A stretch of 64,000 nt of DNA from an uncultured SAR86 cluster bacterium (GTDB taxonomy: Bacteria > Pseudomonadota > Gammaproteobacteria > Magnimaribacterales > D2472): assembly GCA_902528215.1 (NCBI GenBank), contig CABZRR010000001.1:62001-126000 (forward strand), written 5' to 3'. Positions 26,682-35,661 of this stretch are shown here, one piece after another (the stretch's first letter is position 1; every line of letters starts with the position of its first letter). The position numbers were made by a program, and so were the translations under genes. Under the pieces are notes generated by a model, which was given only the letters and a program-made list of their open reading frames with translations, did no database searches and was not told the DNA's origin.

Positions 26682-28412
26682 TTGTATAATCAAATTTCAG
26701 CTTCGCTTAATGATTTTATTGATAATGAACTTTCTCTTGATTCAGTTCAAAAAAAGACGTTATTAAAAAAACAAAGATTAACTCTTTCAGATTCTCTAAA
26801 AAAAGGTCACTGGACTTCTAACCTGTGTTTAATTGCATCTAATCTTGCAAAAAAAAATCCTCAAGATATAGCCTCAGCACTAATACCTGTTCTTGAAGCA
26901 AAATCTGAAATTGAAAAAGTAGAATTAGCAGGACCTGGTTTTGTAAATATATTTTTAACTCGAAAAGCATTTTTAAATCAACTTGATAATGCTCATAATG
27001 ATCCTAGTTATTTTCTGAAATCTTCAAATGAATCCAAAGAAAAAATACAGATAGAGTTTGTTTCAGCAAATCCAACTGGTCCATTGCATGTGGGTCACGG
27101 CAGAGGTGCTGCTTATGGAGACGCTATTGGGCGAATCTTAGAGCGGCTGGGCCATGAAGTATCTAGAGAATACTATGTTAATGATGCAGGCAGGCAGATC
27201 GACATTCTAGCCTGTAGTATTTTTTTAAGAAAGTTTGAATGCTTTGACAAAAGTAAATTTCCTGAATCAGCATATAAAGGATCGTATGTTTTAGAAATAG
27301 CTGATGCAATAGAACTACATATTGCTATGACTAAATCTGAAAAAGAATCCCTGATAGATAATCTTCCAAATGATCATGAAGAAAGAATAGATGCTCTGAT
27401 TGAGCGTATAAAAATAAATTATCCAAAGGCCTGGTCATCAATAAGGGACTTTGGCCTTAGCTATGTAATTAGATCTATCAGAGAGGATTTAACAAAATTT
27501 AAAGTGATATTTAATAATTGGTTTTTTGAATCATCACTCGGAGAACTTTCAGATAAAAAATCGGAAATTTCAAAAGCACTGGCAAAAGTACAAAAAGATC
27601 ATGCATATGAAAAGAATGGAGCTATTTGGTTAGAGTCCTCAAAATTTGGGGATGATAAAGATCGAGTAATTATTCGTGAAGATGGCAGAGGAACATATCT
27701 ATCTGCTGATTTGGCATATCACAGAAATAAGTTAGATAGGGGCTTTGATACCATAATAAATGTTTGGGGAGCAGATCATCATGGTTACATAAAGAGGATA
27801 GAGGCAACCATTGAAGCCATGGGTTATAGCAAGAAACAAATGCAGGTTCAGCTTGTTCAATTTGCCAACCTTCTTGAAAATGGATCTAAAGTAAAAATGT
27901 CAACCAGAAGTGGAAATTTCTATACTTTGAAGCAACTAATTGATGATATAGGCCCTGATGCATCGAGGTTTTACTACTTGTCCAAACAAGCAGATCAACA
28001 TTTAGATTTTGATATTGGAATTGCTAGATCTAATTCTAAAGATAATCTTTATTATTATATTCAATATGCACATGCGAGAATTAGCTCTGTAGAAAAAAAA
28101 TTTCTTGAATTGAGTCGGCCTTTACCAAAGAAATTTAATGATGTTAATTTTGAAGATTGTGATGAACTGCTTCAAATGGCTTTAAGTGCTCAATTTGTTA
28201 TTAAAAGTTCAGGAGAGAGCTTGCAGCCGCATCTTATTATTTACTATCTTAGGGATATTGCACAAAATTTTCATCAATTTTATAACAACGTAAACATCCT
28301 CAATGCAGATGAAAAACATAAAAATAACATTATGCGCACTCTTATGATAGTAAAGTCTGTAATAGCTTCTTCTTTGCACCTATTGGGTGTTGAGCCTCTA
28401 GAAAATATGTAA
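26682..28412 (+). CDS. argS: Arginyl-tRNA synthetase
   Basis: 576 residues, class I synthetase charging tRNA-Arg. HIGH motif: NPTGPLHVGHGRGAAYGD; MSK-like motif: VKMSTRSGNF (about residue 405). Additional N-terminal domain (1-95) and the anticodon-binding helical C-terminus with QYAHARISSV are present. The start is TTG at 26682, three bases after the efp stop; no ATG offers a full N-terminal domain. Length normal. Confidence 0.96.
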   Translation: MYNQISASLNDFIDNELSLDSVQKKTLLKKQRLTLSDSLKKGHWTSNLCLIASNLAKKNPQDIASALIPVLEAKSEIEKVELAGPGFVNIFLTRKAFLNQLDNAHNDPSYFLKSSNESKEKIQIEFVSANPTGPLHVGHGRGAAYGDAIGRILERLGHEVSREYYVNDAGRQIDILACSIFLRKFECFDKSKFPESAYKGSYVLEIADAIELHIAMTKSEKESLIDNLPNDHEERIDALIERIKINYPKAWSSIRDFGLSYVIRSIREDLTKFKVIFNNWFFESSLGELSDKKSEISKALAKVQKDHAYEKNGAIWLESSKFGDDKDRVIIREDGRGTYLSADLAYHRNKLDRGFDTIINVWGADHHGYIKRIEATIEAMGYSKKQMQVQLVQFANLLENGSKVKMSTRSGNFYTLKQLIDDIGPDASRFYYLSKQADQHLDFDIGIARSNSKDNLYYYIQYAHARISSVEKKFLELSRPLPKKFNDVNFEDCDELLQMALSAQFVIKSSGESLQPHLIIYYLRDIAQNFHQFYNNVNILNADEKHKNNIMRTLMIVKSVIASSLHLLGVEPLENM

Positions 28413-28417
28413 TTAAT

Positions 28418-28954
28418 GTGAAAGATTACGCAAATAAACATCCTATAAATAAATCAAAGACAAGAAGAGTTAAGACTTCTTTGCGCGCAAAGAGAAAGAT
28501 GAATCAACCACTCCAAATAAAACATTTAATAATTATTGCTGCTACGAGTGCAATGGTCTTATTTGCATCAAATTTAATATTGCAGACTGATGTTGTAAAT
28601 ATTAGAAGCACCGTTAATAATCCAAAAATTGAATTTTTATATCCTGTAGAGTTAGCCAAAGATACCATGCTCATTGAGCTTGAGGGAATTGTGGTTGAGG
28701 AGGACTGTGAATATTTAATTCAAATAGAATCATATGGTAGAAGAGTGTATGCACAGGAGCAACTAACCTTTTTATTATCGCTAGGCATGGAATCCTATGT
28801 TGAAAAAACATTTAGCTCGAAGCAACCTGAGAAACCCTTGTTTAGAGTAATGTCTGGACCTTATCTAAATAAATCTGAAGTTAATAATGCTCGAGAGCTA
28901 CTTATTAAAAATAATAGGAAGCCTCTTATCTATAAAAAATGCACAAAGAACTAA
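28418..28954 (+). CDS. SPOR-domain protein (FtsN-like layout)
   Basis: 178 residues with a GTG start. A basic cytoplasmic N-terminus (1-33), a single membrane helix (about 34-52, LIIIAATSAMVLFASNLI) and a C-terminal SPOR domain (about 95-176) with IQIESYGRRVYAQEQLTFLL and FRVMSGPYLNKSEVNNAREL. SPOR domains bind denuded septal peptidoglycan, so a role in cell division like FtsN is likely. Its position after argS matches ftsN-type genes in gammaproteobacteria. The linker is very short for FtsN. Confidence 0.85.
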   Translation: MKDYANKHPINKSKTRRVKTSLRAKRKMNQPLQIKHLIIIAATSAMVLFASNLILQTDVVNIRSTVNNPKIEFLYPVELAKDTMLIELEGIVVEEDCEYLIQIESYGRRVYAQEQLTFLLSLGMESYVEKTFSSKQPEKPLFRVMSGPYLNKSEVNNARELLIKNNRKPLIYKKCTKN

Positions 28955-29625
28955 AAGACAGATTTACAGACATCTCTCAAAAAATCCAAGCTGCTTGTTT
29001 GGAAGCTCAGAGATTAGAAAAAGACGTGAAATTAATTGCGGTTTCGAAATTGCAATCCATTGAGGTTATTAAAGAAGCATACTCACTGGGAATAAATCAT
29101 TTTGGTGAAAACTATGCGCAGGAGCTTGATAAAAAAGTTTTAGCAACTCCAAAAGATATAATTTGGCATTTTATTGGGCCAATTCAATCTAACAAAGTTA
29201 AGCTTATTGCCAAGCATGCTCATTGGATCCACTCATTGGAAAGAGAGAAGATTGCAAAAAAACTAAATGATGCATTAGAAAAAGAAAGACGAAAAATTCA
29301 AGTATTAATTCAAGTTAATATTGATCAAGAGGAATCTAAATCAGGTATCAACTCTAATAATGTTATTGATTTTGCAAGTCATATAGATGTGAATTATCCA
29401 AACTTGATTCTTAAGGGACTGATGTTTATGCCAAAGATTAATCAATCTAAAAAAGATAAAATAGATTCAATGAAAAACATAACTGCTCTACAAAATACAT
29501 TTGTAAATAAGTTTCCGGCATGCAATGTACTATCCTTGGGGACATCAAATGATTTTGAGGAATCAATCCTTGCTGGCTCGACAATGATTAGAATTGGAGA
29601 GAGTCTATTGGGTAGAAGGTCATGA
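28939..29625 (+). CDS. yggS: YggS family PLP-binding protein
   Basis: 228 residues, single-domain PLP-binding TIM barrel. The PLP lysine is in LIAVSKLQ (K36 region), followed by FGENYAQEL, WHFIGPIQSNKVKLI and the C-terminal LSLGTSNDFEESILAGSTMIRIG. The family controls PLP supply and amino-acid homeostasis and has no confirmed catalysis. Overlaps the SPOR gene by 16 bases and proC by 4 bases, a common yggS-proC-yggT arrangement. Confidence 0.94.
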   Translation: MHKELKDRFTDISQKIQAACLEAQRLEKDVKLIAVSKLQSIEVIKEAYSLGINHFGENYAQELDKKVLATPKDIIWHFIGPIQSNKVKLIAKHAHWIHSLEREKIAKKLNDALEKERRKIQVLIQVNIDQEESKSGINSNNVIDFASHIDVNYPNLILKGLMFMPKINQSKKDKIDSMKNITALQNTFVNKFPACNVLSLGTSNDFEESILAGSTMIRIGESLLGRRS

Positions 29626-30404
29626 ATGTTTGTTTTCTTGGATGCGGCAATATTGCGCAAGCAATTATTGACGGATTAATTAGAAGCGGAGTTTCATTAT
29701 CAAGCATTACTTGCATTGAAAGAAATGAAATAAAAGTTAAGTCTTTAAAAGAAAAAAACTTAAAAGTAATTGAATTAGACAACTTAACTGAAGAAAATTT
29801 TGATTTGGTGATTTTGGCTGTTAAACCTAAGGATGCTTTAGCTGCTGAAAAAGAAATATTTAAGCTTGCGCCAAGCTCTAAAATTATAACTGTTGTGGCA
29901 GGAATAGAGTTAAATAAATACTCAAATCCTAATTCTATTATCCGATCAATGCCAAATACATCAACTGCTTTTGGCAAGGGGATAACTGCTCTTTATGCAA
30001 TTGATCAGTTCTCAAAAGAATTCAATCTCGCTAAAGATTTATTTAAAAAAGTAGGTCATGTATTTACCCTCAAAAATGAAGAAGATATGCATGCCTTTAC
30101 AAGCATTATTGGTAGCGGCCAAGCCTATCTTTTTGAAGCTTTAAGAATATACCTTATGGAGCTAGAAAAAATTGCATCAGATAATAGCGATATTAAGCAT
30201 ATTTTTAAAAACTTTGTGTCCGGACTTGGAGATGCCTTTTCTAATGAGCCTGATTTTGAAACCTTGATAAATAAGATAAAATCTCCAGGAGGAACGACTC
30301 AAGCAGGGTTAGAATCTCTTAAAAAAAATGATCTAGAAAGTGTATTTAAAGAAGCTTTTAGAGCAGCAAAAAATAGATCAATTGAAATTAGCAATGAGCA
30401 GTAA
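29622..30404 (+). CDS. proC: Pyrroline-5-carboxylate reductase
   Basis: 260 residues. Last step of proline synthesis, reducing pyrroline-5-carboxylate with NAD(P)H. Rossmann start FLGCGNIAQAIIDGL (4-18), then VILAVKPKD, IRSMPNTSTAFGKGITALYA and the C-terminal signature SPGGTTQAGLESL. All are typical of ProC. Cotranscribed with yggS (ATGA overlap) and yggT (14 bases). Confidence 0.95.
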   Translation: MNVCFLGCGNIAQAIIDGLIRSGVSLSSITCIERNEIKVKSLKEKNLKVIELDNLTEENFDLVILAVKPKDALAAEKEIFKLAPSSKIITVVAGIELNKYSNPNSIIRSMPNTSTAFGKGITALYAIDQFSKEFNLAKDLFKKVGHVFTLKNEEDMHAFTSIIGSGQAYLFEALRIYLMELEKIASDNSDIKHIFKNFVSGLGDAFSNEPDFETLINKIKSPGGTTQAGLESLKKNDLESVFKEAFRAAKNRSIEISNEQ

Positions 30405-30418
30405 ATACTTTAAAAAAA

Positions 30419-30934
30419 ATGACTAGTGCATCAGCTATATTATTTGGCTTTGCCAGCTATGCTTTTGTACTTTTATCAATATTCAGATTATTTAGAATAA
30501 ATTACTTTAATCCTATAGTGAAAATTTTTGCCACATATTTGGAACCAATATCAAAAAATATTTTCTTCTTCTTACCACCTCTGATAGCAGCAATTGCTTT
30601 TGCATTAGTCCTGAAATTTATTTCTTTTTATTTAGCCTACTCATCAGGATATGAATCATTGTCATTGTTTTATATTGCTGTTATTGATGTTATCAACTCA
30701 GGCTTTCGAATTTTATTTTATTGCGTTATTGGCTCGGTGGTTTTAAGTTGGATTGCTCCTGGAAATAATCATCCACTATTGCAAATCGTAGAGGAAATTT
30801 CAGCAGGTGTTTTAGACCCTATTAGAAAATTCCTTCCTCCAATGGGAGGTTTAGATTTTACTCCAATAATAGGATTACTTATTTTAAATTTAATCAACTC
30901 ATCTTTCATACAGATAATTCGTTCTTTATTATGA
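30419..30934 (+). CDS. yggT: YggT family membrane protein
   Basis: 171 residues with four or five membrane helices in two YggT repeats, the second ending with LDPIRKFLPPMGGLDFTPII, the family signature (DP.RR.LPP.GG.D.SP). Function is unsettled; roles in osmotic or potassium homeostasis and membrane organisation have been proposed. Last four bases overlap metX. Confidence 0.9.
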   Translation: MTSASAILFGFASYAFVLLSIFRLFRINYFNPIVKIFATYLEPISKNIFFFLPPLIAAIAFALVLKFISFYLAYSSGYESLSLFYIAVIDVINSGFRILFYCVIGSVVLSWIAPGNNHPLLQIVEEISAGVLDPIRKFLPPMGGLDFTPIIGLLILNLINSSFIQIIRSLL

Positions 30935-32031
30935 AAATAAATACAGAGAAAGTTTCTTTTGTTGAGCCCTTAGCTCTTGAGTCTGGAGAGATTTTGCACG
31001 GCTTTGATCTAATGACAGAAACATATGGAGAGCTGAATTATGCGAAAGATAATGCTGTTTTAGTTTGTCACGCTTTTTCTGGAAATCATCATGCAGCAGG
31101 TAAAAGAGATGGAGAAAAAAAGCCTGGTTGGTGGGATGAATTAATAGGAGACGGCAAGACAATTGATACAAGGAATTATTTTGTTGTCGCTGTAAATAAT
31201 ATTGGTGGTTGTCATGGCTCAACTGGACCAGCCACTCCTAATAATGAATCAAATCAATTCAGTGGTGCAAGTTTTCCAGAGGTGTCAGTGAGTGATTGGG
31301 TTAAGACTCAAAAGTTGCTGGCTGATCATTTTAGAATTGATTGTTGGGAGATGGTTGCTGGTGGAAGTTTAGGCGGAATGCAAGCACTTCAATGGGCAAT
31401 CTCATATCCTAACAGGGTAAAAAAGGCTGCAATAATAGCAGCCTCATCAAAAATTAGTACTCAAAATATTGCATTAAATGAAGTAGCTCGGGAAATAATT
31501 AAAAAAGATGAAGATTTTCACAATGGTGATTATTTGTCTAAAGATGTATCTCCTAAAAAAGGTTTGAAGGCTGCAAGAATGCTTGGGCATATAACTTATT
31601 TATCTGAATCTAACATGAGTAAAAGGTTTGGAAGGAGGCTACAAGATCCAAAAAATAAAATAGATGCAGATGTAAACTATGAGGTGGAAAATTATCTTCA
31701 ATATAAAGGTGAGCAATTTGCTAATACCTTTGATGCGAATAGCTATATCTTAATGACTAAAGCTATGGACAGTTTTGATCCAGCTAAAGATTTTGACAAT
31801 GATTTAATTAAATGTCTTCAAAACATTCAAGCCAAATTACTTGTTATATCTTTTGATTCGGATTGGCTGTTTCCAAAAGAGTATGGGATAGAAATCCAAA
31901 TGTCTGCAATTAAAGCAGGAATCGATAGCTCATATATAGAACTTGAAGGTGATTACGGTCATGATAGCTTTCTTTTTTATTCCGAACAGTATTCTGTCGC
32001 ACTTACAAACTTCTTAAAATCTGATGGATAA
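30931..32031 (+). CDS. metX: Homoserine O-acyltransferase
   Basis: 366 residues, alpha/beta hydrolase fold. Activates homoserine for methionine synthesis. HGFDLMTETYGELN near the start, HAFSGNHHAAG, GGCHGSTGPATPN, the nucleophile S146 in AGGSLGGMQALQWA, the acid in SFDSDWLFPK and the histidine in YGHDSF are all present. Whether acetyl-CoA or succinyl-CoA is the donor cannot be decided by eye; MetX next to MetW in gammaproteobacteria is frequently the succinyl type. Overlaps metW by 8 bases. Confidence 0.95.
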   Translation: MKINTEKVSFVEPLALESGEILHGFDLMTETYGELNYAKDNAVLVCHAFSGNHHAAGKRDGEKKPGWWDELIGDGKTIDTRNYFVVAVNNIGGCHGSTGPATPNNESNQFSGASFPEVSVSDWVKTQKLLADHFRIDCWEMVAGGSLGGMQALQWAISYPNRVKKAAIIAASSKISTQNIALNEVAREIIKKDEDFHNGDYLSKDVSPKKGLKAARMLGHITYLSESNMSKRFGRRLQDPKNKIDADVNYEVENYLQYKGEQFANTFDANSYILMTKAMDSFDPAKDFDNDLIKCLQNIQAKLLVISFDSDWLFPKEYGIEIQMSAIKAGIDSSYIELEGDYGHDSFLFYSEQYSVALTNFLKSDG

Positions 32032-32611
32032 TACCCTTAAACTAATCGTCCTAGACTGGATACCTAGTCAGTCAAAAGTTATAGACTTTGGATGTGGAGA
32101 TGGTGCTCTTCTTAAAATATTATCTGAGCAAAAGTCCATAATCGGTTATGGAGTAGAGAATGATCCAGATAAGATTAATGCTTGCATTATTAATGGTGTA
32201 TCAGTGATACAACAAGATATTGATGCTGGGATACACAATTACAAAGGTATGGGTTTTGATGTTGCAGTAATGGCCAGTTCTATTCAATGTTTAAGGAAAC
32301 CTAGAGATGCAATGAAGAATATCTTAAAGGTTGCAAATGAGTGTGTGATAACTTTACCTAATTTTGGAAATTGGGAACTTAGATTGGGAATATTAAATGG
32401 TAAGATGCCCTCCTCAGCTCAACTTCCTGCTAAATGGTATGAGACAAAGAATCTTCATCTTTGTACGATTGCGGATTTTGAAGAATTATGTCGCGAAGAA
32501 TCTTTCACTATTAAAAAGAATGTCTATTTAAATCGCAAAGGCAAGTCTAGTTGGCTAGCTAATAAACTTCCTAACTTATTCGCTGCTCAAGCGGTCTATT
32601 TAATTGGCTAA
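32024..32611 (+). CDS. metW: Methionine biosynthesis protein MetW
   Basis: 195 residues, SAM-methyltransferase-like fold. SKVIDFGCGDGALLKIL (18-34) is the MetW form of motif I, and MASSIQCLRKPRDAMKNIL and TLPNFGNWELRLGIL are characteristic. MetW forms a functional pair with MetX in homoserine activation. It overlaps metX and is followed by rdgB with an 8-base overlap. Confidence 0.94.
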   Translation: MDNTLKLIVLDWIPSQSKVIDFGCGDGALLKILSEQKSIIGYGVENDPDKINACIINGVSVIQQDIDAGIHNYKGMGFDVAVMASSIQCLRKPRDAMKNILKVANECVITLPNFGNWELRLGILNGKMPSSAQLPAKWYETKNLHLCTIADFEELCREESFTIKKNVYLNRKGKSSWLANKLPNLFAAQAVYLIG

Positions 32612-33209
32612 TCAAGCAACCATTGTTGTTGCAACAAATAACCCAGGCAAGCTCAAAGAGTTTAAACTGCTTTTACCAAACTTTAATATAATCTCACAAA
32701 GTTCTTTGGGTATAGTGCCTGAAGAGGAACTTGGTGAGACATTCTTTGAAAATAGTCTTCAAAAAGCTCGAGTAGCAAACACTGCTACTGGCAAGACGTC
32801 GCTGGGTGATGATTCTGGTTTAATTGTACCCGCCTTAAATAATTTACCAGGACTTCGATCAGCTAGATATGCACATGAGAGCGCAACGGATGATGAAAAT
32901 AGACAGTATCTAAAAAATGAACTTGAAAAACTGAAGTTAAATCAAGCAAAAGCATACTTTGTTTGTGTGCTTGTTCTTGTAAGAAATTCTACGGATCCTT
33001 TTCCTCTGATTGCAACTGGAATATTTGAAGGGTCGGTGAAAACAACCATGCGTGGCGAAAATGGATTTGGTTATGATCCCATGTTCTATCCCAAAGATAG
33101 CGATTTCTCCCTGGGAGAAATGGATAAAAATGAAAAAGCGTTATTAAGTCACAGAGGTAAAGCTATACAAATTTTAAAAAACAAGATTCAAAAACTTTCT
33201 TCTGAATGA
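32604..33209 (+). CDS. rdgB: XTP/dITP diphosphatase (RdgB/HAM1)
   Basis: 201 residues. Clears non-canonical purine nucleotides (ITP, XTP, dITP) to monophosphates. ATNNPGKLKEF (10-20), LGDDSGLIVPALNNLPGLRSARYA, ENGFGYDPMFYP and the C-terminal ALSHRGKA (ALLSHRGKA) form the HAM1 signature set. The start is TTG at 32604. Last gene of the long yggS-to-rdgB run; converges with trmB. Confidence 0.95.
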   Translation: MANQATIVVATNNPGKLKEFKLLLPNFNIISQSSLGIVPEEELGETFFENSLQKARVANTATGKTSLGDDSGLIVPALNNLPGLRSARYAHESATDDENRQYLKNELEKLKLNQAKAYFVCVLVLVRNSTDPFPLIATGIFEGSVKTTMRGENGFGYDPMFYPKDSDFSLGEMDKNEKALLSHRGKAIQILKNKIQKLSSE

Positions 33210-33221
33210 AACAACAAACAG

Positions 33222-33240
33222 TAAATAAAAATTTTATTTA
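33222..33240. terminator. Possible AT-only bidirectional hairpin between rdgB and trmB
   Basis: TAAATAAAA-a-TTTTATTTA is a perfect inverted repeat in the 43-base gap between two convergent stop codons. The pairing is all A-T with a one-base loop, so it would be a weak hairpin; its position is the main argument. Confidence 0.25.
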
Positions 33241-33252
33241 ATGGAAATAGAA

Positions 33253-33909
33253 TTATTTTTCTAATAGTGTTAATAAAAAAGTATGTATTGACCTACCTTC
33301 ATTTATTGCGCGCTGTTGGAATCGAGTTATAGGCATGCCCTCATCAGAAATTTGAATGAAGGCAAACTTATCTTTAATTTTTTCTAATTCTTCTACAATA
33401 GATTCAGCATAATTTTCCCAATCTGTTGAAATGTATACAGTCCCATCTCTTTTGAGGACTTTTACTAAAACTTTTAAGAAGTCCTTTTTAATAAGCCTTC
33501 TTTTATGATGTCTAGCTTTTGGCCATGGATCAGGACAAATGATATATATCTCGTCAAAAATTTTATTTGGTAGTGTTGAAAGAAGTTCGCGCACATCCTC
33601 GTCAAAAATTTTTATGTTCGTCAAAGAGTTCTTAGCAATGTTATTAAGGAGACTACCAATACCAGAAAGATATACTTCAGAGGCTACTATTAATGCATTT
33701 GGGTTTTTCATTGCCAAGAAAGAAGTGTTTTCTCCATTACCAAACCCTATTTCTAGAATAATTTTTTTGTAGTCTCTAGCTAATTCTAATAGCTCATTTG
33801 AACCTGCAAGATGATGTTGATCTAATAAGTCTAAAGCATCTTTTTGTGATTGAGTGATCCGTCCAAGTCTTTTTACGAAACTTGGTAGGTACGGTTTATC
33901 TTGATTGAT
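33253..33909 (-). CDS. trmB: tRNA (guanine-N7-)-methyltransferase TrmB, non-canonical start
   Basis: SAM enzyme making m7G46 in tRNA. The conserved body includes ILEIGFGNGE (motif I), EVYLSGIGSLL, CPDPWPKARHHKRRL and STDWENYAE. A start at TTG 33717 would discard motif I and the SFVKRLGRIT N-terminus, so it must be wrong. The frame is open up to the rpoH stop codon, but has no ATG, GTG or TTG there. The best candidate is ATC at 33909, with AAGG 9 bases upstream, giving 218 residues, a normal length. The gene is in the same frame as rpoH and begins 15 bases after its TAA. A small sequence error near the start is an alternative. Confidence 0.85.
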   Translation of the reverse strand: MNQDKPYLPSFVKRLGRITQSQKDALDLLDQHHLAGSNELLELARDYKKIILEIGFGNGENTSFLAMKNPNALIVASEVYLSGIGSLLNNIAKNSLTNIKIFDEDVRELLSTLPNKIFDEIYIICPDPWPKARHHKRRLIKKDFLKVLVKVLKRDGTVYISTDWENYAESIVEELEKIKDKFAFIQISDEGMPITRFQQRAINEGRSIHTFLLTLLEK

Positions 33910-33924
33910 AGAGGAATGCCTTAC

Positions 33925-34785
33925 TTAGGCTGCATTAGACATAGCAGCTTTGAGTTTTTTCAATGCTCCATTTTCAATCTGTCTAATTCTTTCAGCAGAA
34001 ACATTGTATTCATCAGCTAGATCATGCAAAGTTTCTTTTTCGTCCGTCAGATATCTTCTAGCAATAATATCTTTGCTTCTATCATCCAAGCTTGCTAAAG
34101 CCATAGATAATTCTTCTGAATTATGTTCAGCGACTTCCTGTTGTTCAACGAGAATTTCAGGACTAGATGATTTATCTTCAAGAAATTGAGAAGGAGACAA
34201 AATATCGCCTTCGTCATCACTGCCAACTGGGGCATCAAATGCTGAATCCTGAGATGTCAATCGGTTTTCCATATGTAATACATCTTTAACTTCAACATTT
34301 AAATCATCTGCAATTTTCTCGGCTTCCTCTTGTGTAAGCCAATCCATTGTTTTTTTCTTGCTTCTAAGATTAAAAAATAATTTTCTTTGTGCTTTGGTTG
34401 TAGCAATTTTTACCATTCTCCAATTCTTAAGAATATACTCATGGATTTCTGCCTTAATCCAATGCACTGCAAATGAAACAACCTTGACTCCTCTGTTTGG
34501 ATCGAATCGATCGACAGCCTTCATCAAACCTACGTTTCCTTCTTGGATAATATCGGCTAAGGGCAAACCATAGCCTTGATAGGATCTTGCAATATGCACA
34601 ACGAATCTTAAATGGGAAAGAACTAATTGACGCGCAGCTTCTAAATCATTGTTTTCATAAAGCTTTTGAGCAAGTTCTTGCTCTTGTTCGGCAGTCAAAA
34701 TTGGAATTGCATGCACACAAGACAAATAGGATTCAATATCCTTTCCAGGTGTTGAAAGCGTAATTGTTTGTAAATCTGTACTCAT
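33925..34785 (-). CDS. rpoH: RNA polymerase heat-shock sigma factor (sigma-32)
   Basis: 286 residues. Region 2 has DIIQEGNVGLMKAVDRFDP and FAVHWIKAEIHEYILKNWR; the RpoH box QRKLFFNLRSKKK distinguishes it from RpoD/RpoS; region 4.2 has LADEYNVSAERIRQIENGAL. It directs transcription of heat-shock genes; hspQ at 7884-8228 is a known target in E. coli. It is followed directly and in the same frame by trmB. No ftsX/ftsE neighbour is present. Confidence 0.97.
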   Translation of the reverse strand: MSTDLQTITLSTPGKDIESYLSCVHAIPILTAEQEQELAQKLYENNDLEAARQLVLSHLRFVVHIARSYQGYGLPLADIIQEGNVGLMKAVDRFDPNRGVKVVSFAVHWIKAEIHEYILKNWRMVKIATTKAQRKLFFNLRSKKKTMDWLTQEEAEKIADDLNVEVKDVLHMENRLTSQDSAFDAPVGSDDEGDILSPSQFLEDKSSSPEILVEQQEVAEHNSEELSMALASLDDRSKDIIARRYLTDEKETLHDLADEYNVSAERIRQIENGALKKLKAAMSNAA

Positions 34786-34838
34786 ATATACTTGTTACTA
34801 ATAATTAATTATAACTCATATTTATTATTAACCAACAA

Positions 34839-35654
34839 TTATAGCAAATTTTTTTTGAAACTGCTTATCAGAGACAAAATTGTCTTTTTTTCGTTCATAT
34901 CTCTAATTGCAACAAACATAGGATTTAATATGCTGCTCTTTTTCCCATATTCAAGAGGTTTTTGATTATCTATTTGAAAAATCCCTCCACCCCTTGATCT
35001 TAAAACGGCATCTGCAGCAGCTATATCCCACTCAGAGGTAGGACCAAATCGTGGATAAATATCTGCTTTTTCATCTGCCAAGGCACAAATTTTAAGAGAG
35101 CTGCCCTTAGATATTATCTTTAGTTTTTTTCCCTTCCTATCTAAAAAATTTAGAAAAGCTGTATCTATTTCTGTTCTATGACTTTTGCTGGTAACTATTC
35201 GAAGAACGGACCATTTTTTTTTGAAAGGCCTTATCTTCTTGAGTGATTGATTCGCTATCCCAGACCACACTTCATCAAAAGCGGGTGCTCCCACCACACC
35301 AATAAAAGGTTTACGGTTTTGAATAAGTGCTATATTTATTGTGAATTCGTCTGATTTGTTTACAAATTCTTTAGTTCCGTCAATGGGATCAATGATCCAA
35401 AACTCTTTTGCTGGCCTGTAATTTTTTTGCTTAAAACTTTCTTCAGAAACAATAGGGATATCAGGAAAGTGACTCTCTAAAAACTTTACTATAACCTTAT
35501 GAGCATGCATATCTGCATCAGTCACAGGTGAGCCATCTTTCTTTTCATGTGCACCAGAATTTGGATTCTGATAAATTTTAAGGATCTCTGGAAATAAACT
35601 ACGCGTTAATTGCTCTAATTGAGCGATAATGGATTCTAAATTTTTAGATAGCAT
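34839..35654 (-). CDS. cysQ: 3'(2'),5'-bisphosphate nucleotidase CysQ
   Basis: About 271 residues from the ATG at 35654; an ATG at 35684 would overlap the divergent HAD gene. Member of the inositol-monophosphatase fold that hydrolyses PAP formed in sulfate assimilation or sulfotransfer. The metal site motifs are VSEES, IDPIDGTKEF and EWDIAAADAVL, and PVTDADMHAH is CysQ-like. It is divergent from the YrfG-like gene, a neighbourhood seen in other gammaproteobacteria. The sulfotransferase-like protein at 6912-7538 would generate PAP. Confidence 0.9.
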   Translation of the reverse strand: MLSKNLESIIAQLEQLTRSLFPEILKIYQNPNSGAHEKKDGSPVTDADMHAHKVIVKFLESHFPDIPIVSEESFKQKNYRPAKEFWIIDPIDGTKEFVNKSDEFTINIALIQNRKPFIGVVGAPAFDEVWSGIANQSLKKIRPFKKKWSVLRIVTSKSHRTEIDTAFLNFLDRKGKKLKIISKGSSLKICALADEKADIYPRFGPTSEWDIAAADAVLRSRGGGIFQIDNQKPLEYGKKSSILNPMFVAIRDMNEKKTILSLISSFKKNLL

Positions 35655-35661
35655 TTTATAA

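Noticed and set aside
33253..33717. Short trmB starting at TTG 33717
   Set aside because: It would lose SAM motif I and the N-terminal SFVKRLGRIT segment that the same open frame encodes upstream.
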